Of a stretch of DNA of 64,000 bases, positions 44,905-54,403 are shown piece by piece. How positions within the stretch are numbered: the first letter of the stretch is position 1; the number at the start of each line of letters is the position of its first letter. The notes below the pieces were generated by a model. It was not told the origin of the DNA. It ran no database searches and saw nothing but the letters and a program-made list of their open reading frames with translations. This stretch comes from Cladorrhinum sp. PSN259. Taxonomy: Eukaryota > Ascomycota > Sordariomycetes > Sordariales > Podosporaceae. Where the stretch lies: assembly GCA_033725935.1 (NCBI GenBank), contig MU867081.1:372001-436000 (forward strand), read 5' to 3'. The position numbers were made by a program, and so were the translations under genes.

Positions 44905-46177
44905 ATGTCTCACTACGTGGAAGGGGTGAACCCCAAAGGGACTCTCCACGGTTTGCTTGGAGTATACGACAACCTGAACGATCCGAAGCCCGACATCAAC
45001 AAGCCCGAAAGAATAAATGGCTTGTGTATTAGTTTTGGCGTTCTAGCATGGATATGCGTGGCTTTCCGGTTGTTTACGAGGTACAGGATCGTCAAGGCTC
45101 CGGGATGGGATGACTTGTTTGTGGTCCTGTCGGCCATAACAATGACTATTGCATTGGCCGCTATCTGCGTCGGTAGGTCACACGGAATAACTGCATCATG
45201 GTTCATTGTCTTGGTGCTAAGTTGAGATTTTTTTAGCAACGAAAACTGGCCTGGGAGAACACTTCCTTGAACTGGACTCGGTCGAGACGGCCAGCGACTT
45301 CCTGAAGACGCTCTATGTCTTCAACGCCAGCTATTGCACGTCGACGGCCCTGATCAAGATCTCGCTCCTCCTGCAGTACATGCGCCTCTACCCGCGAGGG
45401 ACGCGTCTCCACTCTACCTGCCGCTATCTCATGATCTTCATCGCCGTCTGGGGAACGGCATACTCGGCCATTGCGTGGGTGCCGTGCTCACCAGTGCACG
45501 AGTACTGGTTGATCAGCTTCGACACCAACACCAGCAATGTTAAATGTTACGGATACGGCTCACAGAACGTCAAGGTCTTCAAGGCGACCTACGAGAGCCA
45601 CGCAGCCATCAACATGTTGATGGACATTCTCGTCATGCTTTTGCCAATTCCTCTCTACTACAACAAAGACGCGCCGGTCGGCACCAAGAGAGGCCTTGTT
45701 GGCATCGTCATCATGGGGACTATCGTCAACGTCTTCTCCATCTGGCGGTTCGCGACGACTATCAAACACCAGGTTACGACGTTTCCGACCTTTGATCCGA
45801 CATGGTATCTTCCCATCACGGCGGTCATGGCCGGTCTCGAACTGTCGACTGCCTGCATATGCGCCAGCATTCCGGTATTCTGGGGTCCGCTGGTTCAACA
45901 CGCTTCAAACCTGCTGGGGATCGGCAGCATCTTTGTCACGCACGAGGTCAAGGTCGAGACGGAGCACCGGTTCCAGGACTTGGGAAGCAGAGACCAGTTT
46001 GCGGATATCGAGATGCAACAGCCTCCAAGTCACAGCAGGTCGGGCAGCGAGGCTAACCTGGCGGTGCGGCCGGGGAGCAGGATGGAGTGGGTTCAGGTCG
46101 ACAAGGATGGAATGCAGCAGCATTACCAGACTTGGGAGGCAAAGACACCCACCAACGAAAGATTCCAAGGACGATGA
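44905..46177 (+). CDS. rhodopsin-domain (PTH11/SAT4-type) integral membrane protein
   Basis: Two exons (44905-45172, 45237-46177; intron 45173-45236, GTAGGT...TTTTTTAG) encode 402 residues. About seven membrane segments start with INGLCISFGVLAWICVAFRLF, then WDDLFVVLSAITMTIALAAI, and TALIKISLLLQYMRLY, a pattern typical of the fungal rhodopsin-domain family. CSPVHEYW is the usual loop with conserved Cys and Trp, and LELSTACICASIPVFWGPL the last helix. The C-terminal ~90 residues are polar and cytoplasmic, with an acidic-charged VKVETEHRFQDLGSRD stretch. It differs from the 3943-5129 protein in sequence and length, so they are distant paralogues. It lies between the FSH hydrolase and P450 genes on the same strand; that may be chance, as such genes are very numerous. 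Confidence 0.88.
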
Positions 46178-47191
46178 GATGGAAATGATATATAGATTTT
46201 TACGATACCCTGTTATTTTATTTTATACAATATGTTGCAATCGACTTTTTCTCGTTGCAGTGAAGAATGTAAACAATCCAAAAAAGGGGCTGTGAGGGTT
46301 AGGGTTTCCACAATCTTTTTAACCATAACATCTCACCGTCTCAAAGAATGATGAGAGAGACTTTGTTCCAGATTAAAATAAAATAAAAAGGCAGTGAATA
46401 ATTAATGCATCACTGGGGATTGGTGCTGGCGGGGTTGTGTGACGTGGCCTAGTAGTGGCGCCCCAACCCCCCTTGTTCGACACTCTTGAGACGGAAGGGA
46501 AGACGCGGGTAATGGTGGGAGAAAAGAAGAGTGTGACTGGTTTAGCAGGAGGCGGTCACTGAATGATGGCCAAGTCGCCGATGGTGGGACTTGACTTATC
46601 AACAGCATGGGAGTCTCGAAGTGGGAAAAGTAAATTCCCCACATGATCGTCCAAAGAAAGATTTGACAGGACTCGCCCGCCAAGGCTCTGGCGGCAGTTC
46701 AGCTCGAACGAGGTCAACGCTCCCCACTGTTTTGTTTAATCACGGCTCCCGACTGGAGGAATCAGAAGGAGATCTTCCGGCCTCGGGCCGCCACTATCCA
46801 ACCCTAGAGGCCAGCGATATGCAGGTCTCAGATTTGCTAACCACAAGGCCGAACATGATTGGACGCCATGGGACATTGCAGCTCCCGTACCCACATCACC
46901 TGCGTCTTCGATTGGAGATGGCAGCGGGCAGTGGATGGGATAGGTCGCTCTTGTGCACATTGAGGAATGACGATCGTGGAACTGGAACGAGGGGAGCTGT
47001 GTCTCACAGCTGCCGACCGACCAGCCACACGGGTTTTTGCTGAGTCGTCGGCGGTGATTTAAGAGGGTAGATATTCCCACCATGAGGGAAGCTTTGGCGT
47101 AGCAGACATTCCAGAGAAATTGATATCCATTATCAACAGTATCGCCAGAATCAATATCATCAGTACTGTAAAACAACAATCATCATTAACC
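46178..47191. other. intergenic region, no gene seen
   Basis: About 1 kb between co-directional genes; presumably 3' UTR of the membrane protein gene and promoter of the P450 gene. No recognisable coding content. Confidence 0.5.
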
Positions 47192-48580
47192 ATGTCCACA
47201 CCGATCCCGCAACCGCCTGGCGTTCCGTTGCTCGGTAACATCAAGGATGTCGATCCAAGCAACACCTGGTGGTCTCTCAAGACGCTGGCAGAGAAATATG
47301 GCGAGATCTTCAAAATCAAGGTTCTCGGCCACGAAATCGTCTTCGTCGCCAGCGCGGCACTGGCCGAAGAGATCTGCGACGAGAAGCGCTTCCGCAAGTA
47401 CGTCGGCGGTCCCATCGTCGAAATCAGATACTCAGTCCACGACTCCCTCTTCACCGCCTTCGACCACGAAGAAAGCTGGGGGGTCGCCCACCGCATCATA
47501 GCACCCCTCTTGTCCCCCGAATCCGTCGCTGCCCACTTTGACGAGCTCCTCCTGTGCACTCAAGAACTCATCGACAGGTGGAAGACGCAGGGCCCGGACG
47601 CAAAATTCCAACCCCTGAAGGATCTCAACAACCTCAATCTGGAATGCACCGCCCTGACTCTGTTCGGCAAGAAACTGGACTGCATCAACTCGTCGACAGA
47701 ACACCCGGTGATCATAGCAATGGAGGACGCGACCTCGGAGGCAATGAAACGGCCCAACCGACCCAAACTCCTCAACTGGCTGGTGTACGGCGGGAAACTC
47801 AAGCGCGCGACAAAGACGCTCCGCACTTTCGGAGCCGAATGCGTCGCCCACCGCAAGGAGCATCCAGACTCGCAACGACAGGACCTTCTCTGGGCGTTAA
47901 TGAACGCTACGGACCCAGAAACGGGCAAGCAGCTCACAGACGAACAAGTAATCGACGAGATTGTCACAATGCCGATTGGGAGCAGCACGGCACCCTGCGC
48001 AATTACTTCCCTGCTTTACTACCTCACTCAGTACCCGGAGGTGGTTGCAAAGGCAAGGCAGGAACTTGATACAGTCTTGGGAGGGCCAACCGGGTCACTT
48101 AAACAGGAGCACATATCTCAACTGGAGTACATCAACGGCATCGTCCGCGAGATGCTAAGACTTTCGAACGCTGCGCCGGGGTTTAACATCGAGCCCATCC
48201 CCAAGAAGGGCGACACGAGCCCCGTTTTGCTGCAAGGGGGCAAGTACCAGATTGCGCACAACCAGCCCATGATTATCGTTCTGGCGAGGGTCAATCGTGA
48301 TCCGGCCGTGTTTGAGGAACCCTTGGAGTTCAGACCCGAAAGAATGATGGGAGAGAGCTTCGAGAAGCTGCCTGCCGGAGTGAAGAAGTGGTTCGGGAAC
48401 GGGAAGAGGGCTTGTATTGGAAAACACTGGGCTTGGGAGTTTCTGGTGGTGGTCACTGCGCGGCTGATCCAGGAGGTTGATTTTGAGAGCGCGGTTGGGG
48501 AGGGGTTCAAGGTCAAGACGGATGGGTGGTTTAATGTTAGGCCGACTGATTTTTATGTCAAGGTGAAGCCGAGGGTTTGA
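47192..48580 (+). CDS. CYP505-like cytochrome P450, heme domain only, with atypical I-helix
   Basis: Single-exon gene, 462 residues from the ATG at 47192 (ACCATGT; an earlier in-frame ATG at 47120 adds 24 non-homologous residues). The sequence resembles the heme domain of self-sufficient fatty-acid hydroxylases of the BM3/CYP505 kind: IPQPPGVPLLGNIKDVDP, VHDSLFTAFDHEESWGVAHR and LEFRPERM. ExxR is E320-R323 and the heme loop WFGNGKRACIG contains ligand Cys408. It stops right after the heme domain, so the reductase half of CYP505 is absent and a separate reductase would be needed. The I-helix, normally AGHETT, reads PIGSSTAPC (261-269): it lacks the acid residue used for proton delivery and appears one residue short. 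No membrane anchor is visible. It probably acts on a lipid or polyketide; the unusual helix makes normal monooxygenation uncertain. Confidence 0.9.
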   Translation: MSTPIPQPPGVPLLGNIKDVDPSNTWWSLKTLAEKYGEIFKIKVLGHEIVFVASAALAEEICDEKRFRKYVGGPIVEIRYSVHDSLFTAFDHEESWGVAHRIIAPLLSPESVAAHFDELLLCTQELIDRWKTQGPDAKFQPLKDLNNLNLECTALTLFGKKLDCINSSTEHPVIIAMEDATSEAMKRPNRPKLLNWLVYGGKLKRATKTLRTFGAECVAHRKEHPDSQRQDLLWALMNATDPETGKQLTDEQVIDEIVTMPIGSSTAPCAITSLLYYLTQYPEVVAKARQELDTVLGGPTGSLKQEHISQLEYINGIVREMLRLSNAAPGFNIEPIPKKGDTSPVLLQGGKYQIAHNQPMIIVLARVNRDPAVFEEPLEFRPERMMGESFEKLPAGVKKWFGNGKRACIGKHWAWEFLVVVTARLIQEVDFESAVGEGFKVKTDGWFNVRPTDFYVKVKPRV

Positions 48581-49519
48581 GGGAGTTGAGCTGAACGGAC
48601 TGGACTTGAGTTATTGCTTTGATTGGTAGAATAGTGCATGGTGTGCAACGAATGATGATGATAACTGAGTTTTTCCCAAGAAATCACCTGTATATTCCGG
48701 TTGTTTGGGTGAAGATGCATGTCTTGCAGCAGCTAGTGACGGTTATTTTTGGCTCTATTATCTGGCACATGGCGTCCACAACGGTTTTGCTAACCTTCAA
48801 TGTGAAACTCAACATGCTTCCACAGTCGCCTCATGAGACCTTAGTGATCTTGCATCTCAATTTTGGCATCAATCTGCGGACGCATGCCTAGAGGACAATT
48901 CCACATTGCTAGACTACTACTCAGTCTTCATCAAGGTTCAGCCGGCATGAGAACTTTCTTAGCGTTATGACCTTTCCAAGGTTGAATGGTCTTCGGACCC
49001 CCGACTGGCTGGGTCAAGAAAGTTTTAGTTTAGAGTTGGGTTCAAGACCCCGTTCTACCTTACCGTCGGAGATCCGTCTATTTAGACTCGCGCCATGCAG
49101 ACTTAAGACCGAAAAGGTACAGCACCGGTGCCGAGGCGATTGGTAACCATCTCCTTTCTCAATGATGCATCGTTCGACGCAAGCATACGCGGCATTGTTG
49201 ATTGCCACCCCTGGGCTGGAAGAGCTAGTGTTGCAGAGTCTCTGTCCACTGTCCAGAAGGGGGGGAAATAACCTATAAAACCAAGAGCCTCCTTCACATT
49301 CTCGACTCTTTTTTTCCCCCCTCATCACCATCCAACACTTTCAAACCTCTCCCACAACTCTCTCACCTTTCCAACCTTACCTCTCACACAACTTTCAAAC
49401 CCCACATTCGCTTACAACACCAAAGCTCCATCGAACTTCTTTTTTCCCCCATTTCCCAAACCACACCCAAAACAACTTTTATCCGGCCCCTTTTTATCTT
49501 CCTCTTCTTTTAACTCAAA
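48581..49519. other. intergenic region with promoter of the Kex2-repeat gene
   Basis: About 940 bases between co-directional genes. The last ~250 bases are a TATA box and a long C/T-rich leader (see separate entry); no gene seen in the rest. Confidence 0.55.
49274..49519 (+). promoter_or_regulatory. TATA box and C/T-rich leader of the Kex2-repeat gene
   Basis: TATAAAA at 49274-49280 is followed from about 49305 by roughly 200 bases almost free of G on this strand (CTCTCCCACAACTCTC type), ending in CTCAAAATGA at the start codon. Long pyrimidine-rich leaders after a TATA box are typical of strongly expressed fungal genes. Confidence 0.6.
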
Positions 49520-50008
49520 ATGAAGTTCATCGCCTGCCTCGCCGTCCTCGCCACCGCCGTCTCGGCCGTCACCATCTCGCTCCCCTCCGGCGTCTCAGTC
49601 CCTTCGGGGGTTACTCTCCCCTCTGGAGTCACCGTCGTGTCAGCTCAGCCGACGACCACCGAGACCGTCGCTGCCGGCGCGGGCAAGAAGGCCAAGCGTC
49701 AGATCAACATCCCCGGTCTGACACAGAGCAGTAGCACCGCTGCGGCCGATGCGGGCAAAAAGGCCAAACGCCAGATCAACATCCCCGGCCTGACGCAGAG
49801 CAGCAGCACCGCTGCCGCCGATGCGGGCAAGAAGGTCAAGCGCCAGATCAACATCCCCGGCCTAACGCAGAGCAGTAGCACCGCTGCGGCCGATGCGGGC
49901 AAGAAGGCCAAGCGTCAGATCAACATCCCCGGCCTGACACAGAGCAGCAGCACCGCTGCTGCCGCCGATGCCGCCGGGAAGAAGAAGGCAAGAGCCACCA
50001 AGGCTTAA
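49520..50008 (+). CDS. secreted precursor with four Kex2-delimited peptide repeats (KEP)
   Basis: Single-exon gene, 162 residues. Residues 1-16 are a signal peptide (MKFIACLAVLATAVSA). A short region with three SGV repeats follows (LPSGVSVPSGVTLPSGVTV). From residue 61, a 24-residue unit is repeated four times (61-84, 85-108, 109-132, 133 to about 156). Each unit starts QINIPGLTQSSSTAAADA and ends GKKAKR (GKKVKR once); Lys-Arg pairs sit at 59-60, 83-84, 107-108 and 131-132, the classic Kex2 sites. The last unit ends AAGKKKARATKA. Kex2 cutting would release four near-identical peptides with N-terminal Gln, which can cyclise to pyroglutamate. The core has no Cys or Tyr, so it does not look like a ustiloxin/dikaritin precursor, and no UstYa-type enzyme gene is seen nearby. 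It could be a signalling peptide or pheromone-like precursor, a toxin-like or surface peptide, or a structural repellent-like repeat protein; function unknown. Confidence 0.85.
   Translation: MKFIACLAVLATAVSAVTISLPSGVSVPSGVTLPSGVTVVSAQPTTTETVAAGAGKKAKRQINIPGLTQSSSTAAADAGKKAKRQINIPGLTQSSSTAAADAGKKVKRQINIPGLTQSSSTAAADAGKKAKRQINIPGLTQSSSTAAAADAAGKKKARATKA
49700..49990 (+). repeat. four tandem 72-bp units (last one modified) in the KEP gene
   Basis: Units start at 49700, 49772, 49844 and 49916. Base differences inside the nine-codon QINIPGLTQ part (GGT/GGC, CTG/CTA, ACA/ACG) are all synonymous; the only replacement in the first three units is Ala to Val in the basic linker. Confidence 0.95.
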
Positions 50009-51004
50009 GTCCAAACTGAACTAGCTTTTTTGCGAAGCAAGAAGAAAAAAGAAAAAAGGAATAAAATCATTTGATTATTATGCCCGTGGATGAATTTTGG
50101 TTTTTTTTTATTTCAACAGAGTGGAAATTGGGTAATTTTTTACTCAAGTCGTTCATTTTTGGAAAGCCTAAAGGGATCATTATGGAAACGATGGAATGTT
50201 GTTGGGCGTATAATGAAATTGTGATGTTGCAATGAAGGAAGGAAGGAAAAGGGGGGGAGTTGTAATGATGGCTTTCTAGAGCCTGCCGGGGACAAGGGTA
50301 TAATGAGGAGGAATTTTGAATGTTGTTGGATGGGGGATCGGTCGTTGGTTTTATTGTATTTGGTGGTTTCTTTTTCTTTTTCTTTTTTTCTTTTGGCTTT
50401 TTTTTTCTTTCTTTCTTTTTTCGCTTTTCTTTTTCTTAAAAAAAGGGGGGGATGGGATCAAGGATGATTCTTTATTGAGTCGGAGATTCTTGGAGGGGTG
50501 AAAGGAGGTTTGAGGAAGAGGATCATCATGTTTTTAGAATTTCTTAGGTCTTGTCTTTTGCAAACTCGACTGTTTCTCACGAGCAGTTGAAGTTTGTTTG
50601 TCACCGTGTCTGTCGGTTCTAGCTGATAGATACTTTTTTTAATACCATTCCGTTGCTTTCCATTCATCCGTGCTACCTGTTATGAATGATATCTGCTCAC
50701 CCGATATATCTGCCTAAATTTTCAAGTTCGTCACCTCTGTTCCTGTCAGAAGTACACATGACCGAAACCTTTTTTGTTGTTTGCTTGCAGTGGAGGGTTC
50801 TTTCTTGCCCAAACCACACATAGCCTTCCCACATGCAGGCCAGGCTACTGTGGCCTTTGTTCCTTTCCTCTTGCAAACCAATATTTTATTAACCATGGAA
50901 TAATACCTTCTGTCCCTTGTAGGTATTAGGAATACCTTGCCCTGCCGTGACAGTTCCCAATGGGAAAAGTCTGCCACGTCGTCTTCTTAGACGTACGAGG
51001 ACAT
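50009..51004. other. intergenic region, 3' flank of KEP gene, no gene seen
   Basis: About 1 kb between convergent genes. A T-rich pyrimidine tract (50367-50440) and GAAGGAAGGAAGG purine repeat (50236-50250) are the only notable sequences. Confidence 0.5.
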
Positions 51005-51784
51005 TCACGCCCAGTTTATCTGGCTTCCCGGCCGACACCTGCCCATCCCACTCAATCCCGGGTCACCATCAGTATTACTCTCACCAGCATCGTCATTTAA
51101 AACATCCATCCACTTGAGGACGAGAATCCCTCCATCCGAGTAGTCCACCATGGCCCGGAGAACCTTTTCTCCACCACTACTCGTGGGGATATAAACAGGA
51201 AGTATTTCCTTCTTCTTCATCGTGAATGTGCAGGTATGATTTTCGCCTTCGTGGCTGATTTTGCAAATAGGAGTATCGGACCGTTCAATTTCCTTGTGGT
51301 CGTCCATCTTGGGCCGTCTTTTCGAGACCCGGGCTATCTTGTGGTAAACAAAGTGCGCGTACGCCCACAGACAGAGACCTGTTACGGGGTAAAGTATGGC
51401 AAACAAGTAACAGAGTATCCGGACAATGAGCAAGACCAGCGTGTTTCCACATCGGCGGAGCTGTGGCCAATTTCTCATGGACTGTTGATACAGCCTGTCG
51501 GAAAAAGAAATTGCGCATGTCATGTGCAAGAGCAGGAAGAAGAACAATATCTGTTCGAATTTTGCAGAGATCATCACATCAAACGCCCGGTGGATAAGAT
51601 CACGGGGATCCGGAGTATTTTTAAAGGCCATCTCCATGCCTGTTGCATTAAGGTGAGGCCCATAGCTAAAGATCATTGTTGTTGTTACTGTTGTTGCTGC
51701 CGGATTTGGGGTAGCCGCCCTTTGTTTTGCTACTGATTGTTGATCAGTCGGTGGAGTGTAGAGGTTCAATTCTCGGTCAAGCAA
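51005..51784 (-). CDS. unrecognised protein with two to three membrane segments (259 aa)
   Basis: Open frame of 259 residues from an ATG at 51784. The hydrophobic stretches ILFFFLLLHMTCAISF (about 95-110) and LVLLIVRILCYLFAILYPVTG plus LWAYAHFVYH (about 135-170) suggest membrane segments. They are followed by a basic turn (KRRPK) and a polar ~100-residue C-terminal part with a beta-like alternation (HTCTFTMKKKEILPVYIP, LRAMVDYSDGGILVLKWMDV). I do not recognise the family. A downstream Met (MIFSYGPHLNATGMEM, residue ~36) is another possible start. It might be a real orphan gene or chance; composition in the last 100 residues looks coding. Confidence 0.45.
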   Translation of the reverse strand: MLDRELNLYTPPTDQQSVAKQRAATPNPAATTVTTTMIFSYGPHLNATGMEMAFKNTPDPRDLIHRAFDVMISAKFEQILFFFLLLHMTCAISFSDRLYQQSMRNWPQLRRCGNTLVLLIVRILCYLFAILYPVTGLCLWAYAHFVYHKIARVSKRRPKMDDHKEIERSDTPICKISHEGENHTCTFTMKKKEILPVYIPTSSGGEKVLRAMVDYSDGGILVLKWMDVLNDDAGESNTDGDPGLSGMGRCRPGSQINWA

Positions 51785-54403
51785 ATAAAATTCTGATCAA
51801 AACACATATCTCTTCTGGCTGGCCAACCTCAATAGTTGGGGGCCACAGACCCGTATCTTGTCGAGTCACGTCGAGTCACATCACTTCCGGTGCATAGTCA
51901 AGTGATTGATAAGGCAAAAGTTATTTTTGTTAAAGATAAGTCAGCCGCTACATTAAAATTGTGTATTTCTGTAGTTGTGGATTTTCTTTTCCAGCGCAGT
52001 GTTTGAACTCGGAATATTGAAAGGAGCATGTCATCTTCGATGGCCGCTGTGGCAACTATCTGCACGGCTTTCAGCATTCTCAGCCCCTGAAAGCCGAGAT
52101 TTTCCTGACCGCCAACATGCTCCGGGTCATAGGAATGATATTATCACATGTATACCTCAGGATAAATTCTGAATGCTTGCACAAAGTGCATAGTGAATAT
52201 GCAGTACAATCCTTCTCGAATCATAGCTGTCAGGGGCTTACAGGCTGTCAAATGTCTTTAGCGAACCACCCTGGATCCTGGATCCTGGCTGATTCGACGT
52301 TGCAATGGCGATATTAGCGCCGGTATGCCTTAATTCGGTATCTTTTATCCCGCGTGCTGTCGCCAGAGTTGCTCATTTCCTGCTGATGTCTTGATCATGA
52401 CCCAATTTTGAGCTTCTCAACTGGAGGTTCAATCGTCTCGACATTGGCGGACCGTAAAAAGGCGTGATGTACACTGCATCGACAAAAAGGTTGCTAAGGC
52501 CAATGCGCCATGACGAAGGCTGAAACTTCATGCCGCAACCAGAGTTCTTTAGCGCTGGTAGGCTATGTAAGCGGCGTCCACCCCCACCGTTTTGGGAGAC
52601 CTAATTTCCTTCGGTCCGGTCGGACTTCATTGCCGGCAGTTGCCCTACGAAGCTATACTAGACGCGCCAACCTCAAGCGGCCGTTGTTCAAGGGGAAGAA
52701 GAAAGAAGAAAAAGAGAAAAGAAAACAAAAGAGAAAAGAAAACAAAAGAGAAAAGAAAACAAAAGGAAAAGGTCAGCCAATTCCACGTTGGGAAAGCAGA
52801 AAACCGACAGGGGTTCCCTAAGACACGTGAAGGAGGATCCACCAGGCCATCCAAGTTGGGCAAGGTGGACGATTCTCGGCCGATATCCGAACGTATTTCT
52901 TTTTGATCGAAGCTGAGGATCGAAGCTAAAATAAACTGAGACGGGCCGTGGGACACTAGAATTACCAAGAGAACAATGACTCGTGGTACTGTCGTACCCG
53001 TGTAGAATCAAAGAGAGAGAAGAAAAAAAAAGGCAAAAAGGCGAGAAATAAGGAGCTGATTCTGAAGCGGCGGGCTGTAAGAATAAGAAAAACGAAAAAA
53101 AAATAAAAAATTTGGAAACAAAAAAACGTGGTTAATGTGTTATTGTCAGAATGGAAGATGTGGAGATGGAGATCTCACTGCATGCCGAGATCTCCGAAAG
53201 TTCTCGGAGACCCCCATAAGAGTAGTCAGCGGCAGGTCAATGTGCAGCCACGAAACGTCACCAAGCTTCCATTACTTTCTCGAGAAGGAGCACCGTGGAA
53301 CGGGGGACTTGGAATGACTGCACTGGGGAACAGAAGGGAGGCTTGAGCACAAAAAGGAGGTGAACCTACCGAGGATCAAGAAGGACAAGGGACAGGGACA
53401 TTTTCCGAGCCAGCTGCCGTCAGCTGATTGCAGGAGGTCATGATGCGACGGATAATTGATCAACAGTGAGTGGGGGAAACACATGTTTGACAGTGCCAAG
53501 AGCCTGTAAGCACAGGCCTTCCGAGGCCCAGAGCAGAAAGTTCCCCAAAAGATCAGGAAATCGCAGGGAGGATCGCACTCACAGCCAGACCACCAGCTGG
53601 AAGACCCCCTCCTTCCCGTCTTGGTCAGCTCTTCCATGCAGGGTGCATGTCGGCCATCCCATAATACCACGACGAGTCCAACAAGATTATGCAAACTGCA
53701 GAATGCCAATTTGTCGCATAACCAGATCTACCCTTCAGTGGCGCAGACAAACAATCCGTTGATTTTGTTCTTTTCATTTGTTCTCTTCATTTTTGTTGTT
53801 TTCATTTTTATCATTTATCATTTATCATTTTATTTTATTTATTTTGTCTTTTTCAGAATCCAAACGAACCAAAATTATATAAATTTGGTATATATTCTGC
53901 AGTCTGCATTATTCTGTTGGCCGCGTGCACGTGTCTCAGATTGACGCATTCTCCGCAAATTCACGCAAACATGGAGAGGATTCTTATTATCCTGGGCCGA
54001 GTCCTGATTTGTGGTGCATGTAATCGAAACATTGAAAACCGTACCGCGTTTTGACCGACAGACCGATAGATGGCGGATCCCCGATTGGTCCAATATGGCA
54101 GCCACAAGCTGTGCACTGCATTTGCAGGGCTGCTGTAATGGAGCTAAGGATGCAGGCACGGCAGGCCCTCCCCCTGCTTTCCAGGTTTTGCTTCTCCCAC
54201 CGTTGTAACGCTTCGTCGGAACCCAAGCCGCGTAGGGCGACGATGGGGGGGCGGTTGATTCAAAACGGCGTGGTTCCCGCGCAGAGAGGAAGCAGTGCGG
54301 CTGGAGAGATCTTGGTCGACTGCCACCTGGATGATTTGACCCCGTCCTCGTCGTCGCCGCCGAAGCATCGGCTTTGGTCCAACGTCAACTGCAACAAGCG
54401 ACC
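51785..54403. other. intergenic region with minisatellite, no gene seen
   Basis: About 2.6 kb without recognisable coding content. It has a 17-bp tandem repeat (52714-52764), A-rich tracts (53015-53125) and a T-rich simple stretch (53765-53850). Confidence 0.5.
52714..52764. repeat. 17-bp minisatellite, three perfect copies
   Basis: Unit GAGAAAAGAAAACAAAA three times without mismatch, in a purine-only context. Confidence 0.95.

Noticed and set aside
49699..49911. Minus-strand frame with regular repeats of FLPASAAAVLLLCVRPGMLI type
   Set aside because: It is the antisense of the Kex2-repeat gene; regularity comes from the 72-bp units.
49520..50008. Ustiloxin/dikaritin-type RiPP precursor
   Set aside because: The architecture is similar, but the repeated core has no Tyr (or Phe/Trp) for oxidative cyclisation and no UstYa (DUF3328) or tyrosinase gene was found in the window; kept as a Kex2-repeat precursor of unknown class.
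53272..53709. Minus-strand 145-aa Cys/Ser-rich frame
   Set aside because: No signal peptide or regular Cys spacing, and no supporting context.
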